Source: Candidatus Saccharibacteria bacterium UBA2951 (GTDB lineage: Bacteria > Patescibacteriota > Saccharimonadia > Saccharimonadales > Saccharimonadaceae). From it: a stretch of 64,000 nt of DNA. Under the pieces are notes generated by a model. The model saw only the letters and a list, made by a program, of their open reading frames with translations, was not told the DNA's origin and searched no databases. Made by a program: the position numbers and the translations under genes. The first letter of the stretch is position 1. Each line of letters starts with the position of its first letter. The DNA lies in assembly GCA_002348615.1 (NCBI GenBank), contig DEBR01000002.1, forward strand, positions 183,441 to 247,440, in the 5' to 3' direction. This document shows positions 22,414-30,659 of the stretch, in pieces.

Positions 22414-23850
22414 ATGCCTAGCCGAAACGCCAAATTCTATAGCCTACTCCTGCTTATCGCGGATGTTTTGGCGCTAATGCTCGCCTTTTCGGTGGCGTAT
22501 GTCCTGCGTGTCCAGAATGACCCACGACCCCTCCTCGTGCCGATCTATGCCCAGACCTACGTTCTGACGTTCCTCGCCATCGTGCCTTTTTGGATCGCTA
22601 CCTACGCCTCGCTCGGCCTGTACGCCTCGACGACCTATAACCGCCGCTTGGTGGAGTGGTCTAAAATCGCTGTCGGCTCGCTTATCGGCATTCTGCTGGT
22701 CATCGGGTACGAATACGTGTCAGGCGAGCGTGTATTCCCAGCCCGCCTGGTCGCGGCTTACGCACTAGTAGGGTCGTTCGTGCTGCTTGTGTTCGAGCGT
22801 GAGCTCATGCGAGCGCTCCGCAGCCTGATGTTCCGCCTTGGTCGTGGCACCAGCCGCGTGCTTATCATCGGCAACTCCGCCGCCACCAAAGACATCGCCC
22901 GCGAGCTGGCCGAAACCAAGAAAAGCGGCTACCGTGTCGTGGCTATGAACTGCCCGGCGCATCTGGTACCGAGCGAACTTGCTGTCGAGCATTTTTCTAG
23001 TACCGACGAAGCACTCGAATCAATCAAACGTCTTCATATCACGACCATTATCCAAACCGACCTGTACGACTCGAGCGAGCGCAATCAGCGAATCCTCAGC
23101 GCCGCTCAAATCAATCACATTAATTACAGCTTTATCCCTGGCGAGGCCGAGTTCTACAGTGGTAAAAATACCGTCGATGTATTCCTGGGCTACCCTATGA
23201 TCTCAGTATCCCAGACGCCGCTTATTGGCTGGGGTGCGATTGCCAAAAGGGTGTTCGACTCTATCGTCTCACTACTGTTGGTCATCCTGCTCTCACCCGT
23301 CTTCCTGTTGCTCATCATCCTACAAAAAATCCTTAACCCCGGCCCGGTATTTTATATATCGAAGCGCCTCAGTCAATTCTCTAAACCGATACGCCTTATT
23401 AAGTTCCGCAGCATGAGTGCCAAATACGGTAAAAAAGACGCAGCCGAAGAATTCATAGCTATGGGCCGCGAAGATTTGGCCATTGAGTACCGCCGTAACC
23501 ATAAGGTCAAGGACGACCCTCGAGTCACCACCTTCGGTAATTTCCTGCGCGTCACATCGCTCGACGAACTGCCACAGATTTTTAACGTGCTCAAAGGTGA
23601 CTTAAGCCTGGTTGGCCCACGCCCAATATTGCCGCAGGAAGTTGAGTTCTCCGAAGGTAAGGCAGCGCTGCTTCAGAGCGTAAAATCAGGTGTCACCGGC
23701 TTGTGGCAAGTATCCGGCCGCAGCGAACTCAGCTTCGACGAACGTATTGAGCTTGAAACCTTCTACGCCCAAAACTGGACATTCTGGCTCGACCTTAAGA
23801 TCTTGTTCAAGACCCTCGCCGTCGTCATTCGAAAGCAAGGAGCAAGGTAG
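22414..23850 (+). CDS. Undecaprenyl-phosphate glycosylphosphotransferase (WcaJ/WbaP type)
   Basis: 478 residues. Four N-terminal transmembrane helices (about 8-130) are followed by a nucleotide-binding-like region (about 145-270, RVLIIGNSAATKDIARELAE) and a fifth helix with KRVFDSIVSLLLVILLSPVF. The catalytic bacterial sugar transferase domain holds KFRSM, the LDELPQIFNVLKGDLSLVGPRP motif and WQVSGRSELSFDERIELE. It transfers a sugar-1-phosphate to undecaprenyl phosphate to start glycan assembly. AGGT lies 5 bases upstream of the ATG. It leads a two-gene operon with the glycosyltransferase below. Confidence 0.9.
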   Translation: MPSRNAKFYSLLLLIADVLALMLAFSVAYVLRVQNDPRPLLVPIYAQTYVLTFLAIVPFWIATYASLGLYASTTYNRRLVEWSKIAVGSLIGILLVIGYEYVSGERVFPARLVAAYALVGSFVLLVFERELMRALRSLMFRLGRGTSRVLIIGNSAATKDIARELAETKKSGYRVVAMNCPAHLVPSELAVEHFSSTDEALESIKRLHITTIIQTDLYDSSERNQRILSAAQINHINYSFIPGEAEFYSGKNTVDVFLGYPMISVSQTPLIGWGAIAKRVFDSIVSLLLVILLSPVFLLLIILQKILNPGPVFYISKRLSQFSKPIRLIKFRSMSAKYGKKDAAEEFIAMGREDLAIEYRRNHKVKDDPRVTTFGNFLRVTSLDELPQIFNVLKGDLSLVGPRPILPQEVEFSEGKAALLQSVKSGVTGLWQVSGRSELSFDERIELETFYAQNWTFWLDLKILFKTLAVVIRKQGAR

Positions 23851-24977
23851 TGGCCAGTAAGCCGCGTGTCGCCATTGTCGCCGACTGGCTGACGAACATG
23901 GGCGGCGCTGAGAACGTCGTACTGGCACTTGCCGAAGCCTTCCCTGGCGCACCTATATATACATCCGTCTACACCCCCGAAACCATGCCTGCCTTCAAAA
24001 AGTACGATGTCCGCACGACGTATCTGCAAACGCTCCCCAGGCCGCTCCGCAAGCTTCATAAGTTCTTCCCTATGCTTCGGGTCGGCGCGTTCAAACAACT
24101 CGATCTCAGCGAGTTCGACGTCATTATTAGCAGCAGCAGCGCCGAGGCTAAGCAAGTGCGAAAAACTCGCAACGACCAGGTACACATCTGTTATTGCCAC
24201 ACTCCAATCCGCTATTACTGGAGCCACTACGATGAATACAAAAAAGACCCGGGCTTCGGCAGGCTGAACTGGCTGGTGCGTCTTCTTATGCCACTCATGG
24301 TACCGGGCCTCAAACGGGCCGACTTTGAAGCCGCGCAGTATGTCGACGTATTCATCGCTAACTCGACAGAAGTGCAAAAACGAATCACCAAATATTATGG
24401 CCAGCCCAGCACGGTCGTGCATCCGCCGGTAAGTACCGACCGGTTCGCTCCGGCCAAAGAACGTGGGCAGCACTACGTGACTTCGGGTCGCCAGATTCCC
24501 TATAAGCATCATGACCTCGCCGTCCAAGCAGCGACCAGGCTTGGTGTTCCGCTCAAGGTATTCGGTAACGGTAGCGAGCACGAACGTCTAAAAAAGCTAG
24601 CCGGTCCGACTGTCGAATTCTATACCAACCGCTTCGGTGACGCGTCCGACGAAGCATTGGAAGCGGCGCTTAACTCAGCCAAAGGCTTCATTTTCCCAGC
24701 CGAAGAAGATTTCGGTATCGTCCAGGTCGAAGCATTGGCCGCCGGCGCGCCAGTCATAGCGTTGGGTCGTGGTGGTGCCCTGGATATCATTCAAGACGGT
24801 GAAACCGGCGTGCTATTCAACGATCAAACGGTCGATGCCGTGGCCGCTGCTATTCTGCGGTCAGAAACGATTGCCTTCAAGTCGTCAGAACTTCGCCGAA
24901 AAGCCAAACGTTTCGACAAGGGCCTATTCATTACCAAAATTCGTACAATCGTCGTCAAAAGTCTGAAAAAAGACTGA
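23850..24977 (+). CDS. Family 4 glycosyltransferase
   Basis: 375 residues. GTG start sharing one base with the TAG stop of the gene above. The N-terminal Rossmann half opens PRVAIVADWLTNMGGAENVV, with the Gly-Gly-Ala-Glu typical of WbaZ/mannosyltransferase-like enzymes. HICYCHTPIRYYW follows, and the C-terminal half holds AEEDFGIVQVEALAAGAPVI, the E-x7-E motif that binds the nucleotide sugar. The coupling indicates it adds the second sugar to the lipid-linked primer. Ends 8 bases before the converging glmS gene. Confidence 0.87.
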   Translation: MASKPRVAIVADWLTNMGGAENVVLALAEAFPGAPIYTSVYTPETMPAFKKYDVRTTYLQTLPRPLRKLHKFFPMLRVGAFKQLDLSEFDVIISSSSAEAKQVRKTRNDQVHICYCHTPIRYYWSHYDEYKKDPGFGRLNWLVRLLMPLMVPGLKRADFEAAQYVDVFIANSTEVQKRITKYYGQPSTVVHPPVSTDRFAPAKERGQHYVTSGRQIPYKHHDLAVQAATRLGVPLKVFGNGSEHERLKKLAGPTVEFYTNRFGDASDEALEAALNSAKGFIFPAEEDFGIVQVEALAAGAPVIALGRGGALDIIQDGETGVLFNDQTVDAVAAAILRSETIAFKSSELRRKAKRFDKGLFITKIRTIVVKSLKKD

Positions 24978-24985
24978 CAAAAACG

Positions 24986-26803
24986 TTATTCGACCGTTAC
25001 GCTTTTTGCTAGGTTGCGTGGCTGGTCGACGTCATTACCACGTGCCACTGCCATGTAGTAAGCAAAAAGCTGTGATACGACATTAAACAGTAAAGGCGTC
25101 AGCAATTTAAGCGATGTATCGACCGTTATCACAGCTTCTGTATCAATCGGACGGTCGCTGTTGGTCACCGTAATAATGTGCCCACCTCTTGCCTGCACTT
25201 CAATAACGTTGCTAAGACTTTTTTCGACCAGCCAGTTGTCATCGACGAACGCCACCATAAAGAACCGGTCGTCAATTAAAGCGATTGAACCATGCTTTAG
25301 TTCACCAGCTGGCTGCCCTTCGACATGTACGTAGCTCGTCTCCTTCAACTTCAATGCGCCCTCAAGCGCAACCGGGAACGTCGTGTCCCGTCCAATGTAA
25401 AACGCATGGTCATAGTGATTATATTTCTCGGCAAGAGCCTTCGCTTCATCGTTCTTGGCTTCAAGTGTTTTAGCTATCTCATCTGGAAGCACGTCGAGTT
25501 CGGCAATATATTCACGCAGGGTCTTTTGGTCAAGACCCTTGGTCTGCGCCATCACAAGCCCAATCAGCAGCAGCGCGGCAACCTGGGACGTAAATGCCTT
25601 AGTACTAGCGACCGAAACCTCAGCCCCGGCATGCACATATACACCGCCGTCAACTTCGCGGGCTATACTCGACCCTACTGCGTTCACTACACCAAGGCAG
25701 CGCACACCGCGTCGTTTCATCTCTTTCAAACACGCCAGCGTATCGGCTGTTTCGCCTGACTGAGATACAAAAATGGCGATCGAATTTTCCGGCACGTTGA
25801 ACGACCGATAGCGTAATTCGGAGGCCACTTCGACCCGCACAGTCACGTCGTCCGTGAACCGTTCTATGTAGTATGACGCCAGTAGTCCCGCATACGACGC
25901 CGTACCGCAGGCAACAATAAAGACGTTCTTTACCTTCCGCAGTTCGTCGTCGCTCATATTCAAGCCACCAAGCCGCAGCAGGTCTTGGTCTTTTATAACC
26001 CTGCCGTTTAACGTCGCTCGTAGACTGTCGGGCTGGTCAAAGATTTCTTTCATCAGGTAGTGGTCAAAGCCACCCTTTTGCATTGACTGCAGGTCGATTT
26101 CAATTGTTTCCACCTTGGCAGATACGGGTTGCGACGCAAGGTCTAGCATACGTACGTCACCGGCCGTACATACCGCAACTTCGCCGTCGTTCAAATAAAT
26201 CGCCTTGTCGGTATGGCCAACAAGTGCCGACGCGTCGCTAGCAATCAGCGTTTCGTCATCTGCCACCCCCACGATTAACGGGCTACCCATGCGGGCGGCG
26301 ACAATCGTGCCAGGTTCGCGCGTCGATATGACTGCGATCCCATACGCACCTCGCACCAGCTTCAGGGCTTGCACGACCGCGTTTTCTAATTTCACGTCGC
26401 TACGCTGGTACAAGCTGTCAATGAGTGCGGCCAGCACCTCCGTGTCTGTCTGACTTTTAAAGTCGTACGCCTTTAGCTCCGACTTCAGTTCCTTGTAGTT
26501 CTCAATGATACCGTTATGCACCACGTACACGTCCCCGACGCGTTGTGGATGGGCATTCACTTCAGACGGTTCGCCGTGCGTCGCCCAGCGGGTATGGCCA
26601 ATGCCTACGCGGTCCGGCTTGTCTTTCATCGCCTTTTCAAGTTCGGCTACTTTGCCTTTAGCCCGAAACAACGATGGCTCGCCTTCAACGTCTACAGTCA
26701 CGATTCCGGCCGAATCATAGCCACGGTATTCAAGACGCCGAAGACCGCCAAGTAAAATGTCCTGAGCTTCACGATCACCGACGTATCCGACAATTCCGCA
26801 CAT
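24986..26803 (-). CDS. glmS: Glutamine-fructose-6-phosphate aminotransferase
   Basis: 605 residues, full length. It begins MCGIVGYVGD with the Cys nucleophile at position 2. The glutaminase domain (about 1-220) has the HTRWATHGEPSEVNAHPQ segment. Two SIS domains follow, with SQSGETADTLACLKEMKRRG and STKAFTSQVAAL, and the protein ends LAKSVTVE as in the family. It makes glucosamine-6-phosphate for UDP-GlcNAc. GAAAGGACC precedes the ATG. Divergent from a Nudix gene with overlapping -10 boxes. Confidence 0.97.
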   Translation of the reverse strand: MCGIVGYVGDREAQDILLGGLRRLEYRGYDSAGIVTVDVEGEPSLFRAKGKVAELEKAMKDKPDRVGIGHTRWATHGEPSEVNAHPQRVGDVYVVHNGIIENYKELKSELKAYDFKSQTDTEVLAALIDSLYQRSDVKLENAVVQALKLVRGAYGIAVISTREPGTIVAARMGSPLIVGVADDETLIASDASALVGHTDKAIYLNDGEVAVCTAGDVRMLDLASQPVSAKVETIEIDLQSMQKGGFDHYLMKEIFDQPDSLRATLNGRVIKDQDLLRLGGLNMSDDELRKVKNVFIVACGTASYAGLLASYYIERFTDDVTVRVEVASELRYRSFNVPENSIAIFVSQSGETADTLACLKEMKRRGVRCLGVVNAVGSSIAREVDGGVYVHAGAEVSVASTKAFTSQVAALLLIGLVMAQTKGLDQKTLREYIAELDVLPDEIAKTLEAKNDEAKALAEKYNHYDHAFYIGRDTTFPVALEGALKLKETSYVHVEGQPAGELKHGSIALIDDRFFMVAFVDDNWLVEKSLSNVIEVQARGGHIITVTNSDRPIDTEAVITVDTSLKLLTPLLFNVVSQLFAYYMAVARGNDVDQPRNLAKSVTVE

Positions 26804-26828
26804 GCATGGTCCTTTCGATTATTTCTTC

Positions 26829-26836
26829 ATTATACT
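26829..26836. promoter_or_regulatory. Overlapping divergent -10 boxes, glmS / Nudix
   Basis: ATTATACT contains TATAAT on the minus strand (26829-26834, for glmS) and TATACT on the plus strand (26831-26836, for the Nudix gene). The plus box ends 7 bases before its ATG, so that message is leaderless, while glmS has a leader of about 20 bases with a Shine-Dalgarno. Confidence 0.55.
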
Positions 26837-26843
26837 AAGTAGC

Positions 26844-27359
26844 ATGGAAATGAACTATTGCCGCCGCTGCGGCGCTACGCTTACGGCCGAAACGAATGGC
26901 CCTTATACCTGTAAGAACAGCCACGTACTCTACGCCAACCCCGCTCCAACCGTCGGGTTGTTCCTGCTCGACGAGCAGAAGAATGTTTTACTTACCATTC
27001 GCGCGCAAGAGCCGCACAAAGGAATGCTCGACTGTATCGGCGGGTTCGTCGAAGAAGGCGAGACATTCGAACAGGCACTCGAACGTGAAACAAAAGAAGA
27101 AACCGGGTTGAGCGCCCAAGAGTATTCGGAGCTTACCTATCTTACAAGCGCACCAAGCAAGTACCCCTTTAACAGTGAGTACCGGTCGGTACTCTCAAAT
27201 TTTTACGTTGCTACCATCAAAAATGACGCGTCACCAAAAGCTAACGACGACGTCGCTGAGCTTATTTGGAAACGCCCTGAGGACATCAATATTGACGATG
27301 TCGGCGGTGCAGACGACGTTCGCGCTGGCCTGAGCAAGCTCCTTGAGGTGCTAACGTAG
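26844..27359 (+). CDS. Zinc-ribbon Nudix hydrolase (NudC-like)
   Basis: 171 residues. The N-terminus MEMNYCRRCGATL with two Cys, and a third Cys in YTCKNSH, forms a short zinc-ribbon-like module with His. The Nudix box is intact: GGFVEEGETFEQALERETKEETG (here shown as start GGFVEEGE and end RETKEETG). The substrate is probably a nucleotide diphosphate derivative such as NADH or an ADP-sugar; the residues do not settle which. An upstream ATG at 26802 would overlap the promoter, so 26844 is preferred. Followed by rmlB 14 bases on. Confidence 0.85.
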   Translation: MEMNYCRRCGATLTAETNGPYTCKNSHVLYANPAPTVGLFLLDEQKNVLLTIRAQEPHKGMLDCIGGFVEEGETFEQALERETKEETGLSAQEYSELTYLTSAPSKYPFNSEYRSVLSNFYVATIKNDASPKANDDVAELIWKRPEDINIDDVGGADDVRAGLSKLLEVLT

Positions 27360-27373
27360 TATACTAGTAACAT

Positions 27374-28381
27374 ATGAAGATGCTTGTGACAGGCGGTGCC
27401 GGATTCATCGGGGCGAATTTCGTGCACTATACTGTGAAAAACCGTCCCGAACACGACGTGACAGTCATTGACAAACTGACCTACGCCGGCAACGAAGCCA
27501 ACTTAGCGCCGGTCGCTAACAAAATCACCTTCGTCAAGGGAGACATCTGTGATGTCGAGCTTATGGACAAACTGGTAAGCGAGACCGACATCGTTGTACA
27601 CTTCGCCGCCGAGTCCCACAATGACAACTCTTTGCGTGACCCGTGGCCATTCGTAAACACCAATATCGTCGGCACCTACACCATTCTCGAAGCCGTCCGT
27701 AAACACGGCAAGCGCTTACACCACATCTCGACCGACGAAGTCTTCGGTGACCTCGAACTCGACGACCCTAACCGTTTTACCGAAACTACACCATACAACC
27801 CTTCTTCCCCTTACTCAAGCACCAAAGCCGGTTCCGACATGTTAGTTCGCGCCTGGATCCGCAGCTTCGGCATTAAGGCCACCATTTCGAACTGCTCAAA
27901 CAACTACGGCCCTTACCAGCACATCGAAAAGTTCATTCCGCGCCAAATCACTAATATCCTTAGCGACATCAAGCCAAAACTATATGGCACGGGCGAACAA
28001 GTCCGCGACTGGATTCACGTCGACGACCACAACGAAGCCGTTCACCTGATTATCGACAAAGCCCCGATGGGCGAAACCTACATCATTGGTGCCGACAACG
28101 ACCACGTGAATAACAAGCAGGTCATCGAGATGATCTGCGAAGCCATGGGCAAGCCGAAAGATTGGTACGAGCATGTCAACGACCGCCCTGGCCACGACCT
28201 GCGTTACGCGATGGACTCAGGCAAGCTGCGCCGTGAACTTGGCTGGCAGCCTAAGTACACCGACAACAACGGTATGATGGAAGCCTTAAAGACGACCGCC
28301 CAATGGTACGACGAGCACCGCGACTGGTGGCAAGCCGATAAGCAGGCCGTCGAAGCCAACTACGCCAAACAAGGTCAATAG
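27374..28381 (+). CDS. rmlB: dTDP-glucose 4,6-dehydratase
   Basis: 335 residues, the usual length. It opens KMLVTGGAGFIGANFVHYT (GxxGxxG NAD site), followed by AAESHNDNSL and the YSSTKAGSD YxxxK catalytic motif. The DEVFGDL segment with Thr-Asp-Glu is the family hallmark. It converts dTDP-glucose to the 4-keto-6-deoxy intermediate, the first dedicated step shared with rhamnose synthesis. TATACT lies 8 bases before the ATG, so it may be leaderless; it is separated from rmlC by the Nudix gene at 28513. Confidence 0.97.
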   Translation: MKMLVTGGAGFIGANFVHYTVKNRPEHDVTVIDKLTYAGNEANLAPVANKITFVKGDICDVELMDKLVSETDIVVHFAAESHNDNSLRDPWPFVNTNIVGTYTILEAVRKHGKRLHHISTDEVFGDLELDDPNRFTETTPYNPSSPYSSTKAGSDMLVRAWIRSFGIKATISNCSNNYGPYQHIEKFIPRQITNILSDIKPKLYGTGEQVRDWIHVDDHNEAVHLIIDKAPMGETYIIGADNDHVNNKQVIEMICEAMGKPKDWYEHVNDRPGHDLRYAMDSGKLRRELGWQPKYTDNNGMMEALKTTAQWYDEHRDWWQADKQAVEANYAKQGQ

Positions 28382-28400
28382 CTTCCACGGTCACTTCTAG

Positions 28401-28419
28401 CCCTCACCTCGAGTGAGGG
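28401..28419 (+). terminator. Hairpin after rmlB
   Basis: CCCTCAC / GTGAGGG, 7-bp stem with a 5-base loop. There is no T-run directly after, so termination may be partial. It lies 3 bases before the -35 of the next promoter. Confidence 0.45.
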
Positions 28420-28421
28420 TA

Positions 28422-28450
28422 TTGACTTTTTGTAGCGTTTATGCTAAAAT
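28422..28450 (+). promoter_or_regulatory. Near-consensus promoter of the high-GC Nudix gene
   Basis: TTGACT, 17-base spacer ending TGC, TAAAAT: both boxes and the extended -10 are present. A leader of about 55 bases has small hairpin-forming repeats (CGGGGTTACCCGA-like) and GAAAGGA 10 bases before the ATG at 28513. The promoter is AT-rich and local in style, unlike the coding region. Confidence 0.7.
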
Positions 28451-28512
28451 TAATAAGCTCGAATCGTTCGGGTAACCCCGACATGGGGCGATCTTTGAAA
28501 GGACGTGTCGCG

Positions 28513-29109
28513 ATGAACGACACCCTGCTCGTCGAGCCCATGCTCGAGGACTACCCGGCCGGAGTCACCCCTGGCTGGACCCACACGAACGACGGCCACC
28601 ACATCGTGGTGAACTCCGTCTTCGGTCAGCTCGAGGTCGGCATGGTTCCTAGCAAGAGCTGGGATCAGTGGCTGTTCCACGAGAACGGCGGTGGCGGCTC
28701 GCTCGTCATCGGCTACGCCGAGATCGACGGCAAGCTCAACGTCATGATGCTGAAGGCCAACCGCTTCAACCTCAAGGGCGACCAGGACGACTGGGAGCTG
28801 CCCGGCGGGTTCGTCGACGACGGCGAGACCAAGCTGAACACGGCCATCCGCGAGACCATCGAGGAGACCGACCAGCTGGTCAACCCCCACCCGATCCAGG
28901 GCCGTGGCTACGTCGGCAACCGGGCCTTCTTCCAGCTCCAGGGCGAGGACGAGGGCACTTCGGTGTTCGCGTTCGAGCTCACGCCCGAGCAGATCGAGGC
29001 CATCGGCAACAGCGACAAGCTGCAGTTGATGACTCCCAAGGACGCCATCAACACGACGCGCGACGCGCTGTCGGGCATGGCGATCGGGCGGTTCGTCCTG
29101 AACCGCTGA
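28513..29109 (+). CDS. High-GC Nudix hydrolase, probably horizontally acquired
   Basis: 198 residues from the ATG at 28513, chosen for its GAAAGGA site; an in-frame start at 28441 would lie in the promoter. The Nudix box is GGFVDDGETKLNTAI followed by RETIEETD; the Gly after the catalytic Glu pair is replaced by Asp. About 100 residues of leading sequence (PGWTHTNDGHHIVVNSVFGQ) and a C-terminal helical part (ELTPEQIEAIGNSDKL) surround it. Codons end almost always in G or C (GAG, CTC, GAC, ATC), clearly unlike rmlB and rmlC on either side. It resembles actinobacterial genes, so transfer from a host is likely. Substrate unknown. Confidence 0.8.
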   Translation: MNDTLLVEPMLEDYPAGVTPGWTHTNDGHHIVVNSVFGQLEVGMVPSKSWDQWLFHENGGGGSLVIGYAEIDGKLNVMMLKANRFNLKGDQDDWELPGGFVDDGETKLNTAIRETIEETDQLVNPHPIQGRGYVGNRAFFQLQGEDEGTSVFAFELTPEQIEAIGNSDKLQLMTPKDAINTTRDALSGMAIGRFVLNR

Positions 29110-29166
29110 TCCACTCACACGGTCCGTCTGGACCGCTCACCCTCCGGGGTTCGAGAAACCAGACAT

Positions 29167-29190
29167 GAGCGCACCAAGCCAGGTGCGCTC
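29167..29190 (+). terminator. Terminator of the high-GC Nudix gene
   Basis: GAGCGCACC / GGTGCGCTC, 9-bp stem with a 6-base loop followed by TTTC. It separates the Nudix unit from the rmlCDA operon. Confidence 0.65.
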
Positions 29191-29223
29191 TTTCAATTGG
29201 AAAACGCCACCACCGTGCCACTC

Positions 29224-29232
29224 CTGATATAA
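29224..29232 (+). promoter_or_regulatory. Extended -10 of the rmlCDA operon
   Basis: TGATATAAT, an exact TGn-TATAAT. No good -35 was found. It is followed by a leader of about 25 bases with ACGGAGGTG, an excellent Shine-Dalgarno, about 11 bases before the GTG start at 29263. Confidence 0.6.
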
Positions 29233-29262
29233 TTGAAGTGAAACGGAGGTGTATTAACCATT

Positions 29263-29808
29263 GTGTCTGACTTAAGACTTCGAACGACCGACATCCCAGG
29301 ACTGCTCGTGCTGGATCTGCCCCTTCATGGAGACAGCCGGGGTTGGTTCAAAGAAAACTACCAAAAAGCCAAGATGGAAGCGCTAGGGCTACCCGCTTTT
29401 ACCGTCGTGCAGAACAACTTTAGCTACAACGAGCAGCGCGGCGTCACGCGCGGCCTGCATGCCGAACCATGGGAAAAATTCATTTCAGTAGCCAACGGCT
29501 CCGTCTTCGGCGCCTGGGTCGACCTGCGTAAGGGTGACAGCTACGGCAAGACGTTCAGTATTACGATCACACCCGATATCGCCGTCTTCGTACCGCGCGG
29601 TATCGCCAACGGCTACCAGACGCTGGAAGAACGTGTGACCTACACCTATCTTGTGAACGACCACTGGTCACCGGACGCCAAATATACGTTCGTCAACGCG
29701 TTCGATCCCGAGGTCGGCATTGACTGGCCGATTGCAAAAGACCAGGCAATTACATCTGAAAAAGACGACAACCACCCACCATTAAGCCAAGTAGAAAGTG
29801 AGTTTTAA
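29263..29808 (+). CDS. rmlC: dTDP-4-dehydrorhamnose 3,5-epimerase
   Basis: 181 residues, standard length. DSRGWFKENYQK, then NNFSYNEQRGVTRGLHAEP with the catalytic His, and the FVPRGIANGYQTLEE segment of the jelly-roll cupin fold. GTG start with a strong Shine-Dalgarno. Epimerises the 4-keto sugar before RmlD reduces it. The stop overlaps the rmlD start (TAATG). Confidence 0.95.
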   Translation: MSDLRLRTTDIPGLLVLDLPLHGDSRGWFKENYQKAKMEALGLPAFTVVQNNFSYNEQRGVTRGLHAEPWEKFISVANGSVFGAWVDLRKGDSYGKTFSITITPDIAVFVPRGIANGYQTLEERVTYTYLVNDHWSPDAKYTFVNAFDPEVGIDWPIAKDQAITSEKDDNHPPLSQVESEF

Positions 29809-30659
29809 TGAGTAAGTCCTACTTTATCGTCGGTGCGAACGGCCAGCTTGGTACAGCCCTTCGCCAGCAATACCCACAGGCGCAGTTCGCCGACATTGGT
29901 GAGCTTGATATTACAAACCGTGAATCGGTCGAATCATTCGATTGGTCTGGCATCGATGTCATTTTGAATGCCGCCGCCTTTACTAACGTCGATGGCGCCG
30001 AAACAAGCGAAGGTCGACTGGTTTGCTGGAACGTCAATGCCAGCGCCGTGTCTAACTTGGCACGGGTCTGCCTGAAACACGATATGGCGCTGCTGCATAT
30101 TTCCAGCGACTACGTCTTCGACGGCACCAAAGTACCGCACCTCGAAGACGAGGTATTCAGCCCACTGTCGGTATACGGCGCATCCAAGGCGGCCGGCGAC
30201 GCCGTCGTCATGACGCTCGACAAGCACTATATCCTGCGGACTACCTGGGTCATCGGCGAAGGCAAGAACTTTGTCCGCACCATGCTAGGACTGGCCGAAA
30301 AAGGTGTCTCGCCGACGGTTGTCAGCGACCAGGTCGGTCGTCTGACATTCACGAGTGAGCTTGTCCGGGCAATCGATCACCTGCTTACGAGCGGCGCGCC
30401 GTTTGGCACGTATAACGTAACCAACAGCGGCAATGTTGCCAGCTGGGCTGAAATCACCCGCAAGATCTTTGAACTGGCGGGCCATAGCGAACTGACCGTC
30501 ACCGACATTTCGACGGCCGATTATTTTGCCGACAAAGAAGGTATTGCACCGCGCCCACTGGGCAGTGAGATGTCGCTCGAGAAAATCCAGGCGACTGGCT
30601 TTACGTCACGCGATTGGACCGATGATTTAACCGAATACCTAACGAAGGAGACTGCATAA
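29808..30659 (+). CDS. rmlD: dTDP-4-dehydrorhamnose reductase
   Basis: 283 residues. YFIVGANGQLGTALRQQYP (NADPH site), LHISSDYVFDG and the YGASKAAGD YxxxK motif. It performs the last step to dTDP-L-rhamnose. Both ends overlap neighbours by a single base in TAATG, so rmlC-rmlD-rmlA are translated as one coupled set. Confidence 0.95.
   Translation: MSKSYFIVGANGQLGTALRQQYPQAQFADIGELDITNRESVESFDWSGIDVILNAAAFTNVDGAETSEGRLVCWNVNASAVSNLARVCLKHDMALLHISSDYVFDGTKVPHLEDEVFSPLSVYGASKAAGDAVVMTLDKHYILRTTWVIGEGKNFVRTMLGLAEKGVSPTVVSDQVGRLTFTSELVRAIDHLLTSGAPFGTYNVTNSGNVASWAEITRKIFELAGHSELTVTDISTADYFADKEGIAPRPLGSEMSLEKIQATGFTSRDWTDDLTEYLTKETA

Noticed and set aside
23763..24581. A 272-residue minus-strand ORF
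   Set aside because: It is antisense to the GT4 gene, whose motifs are intact, and shows no family features.
28450..29118. A long minus-strand ORF opposite the high-GC Nudix gene
   Set aside because: It is a shadow caused by high GC at third positions; it has no ribosome-binding site and the plus-strand frame has a full Nudix box.
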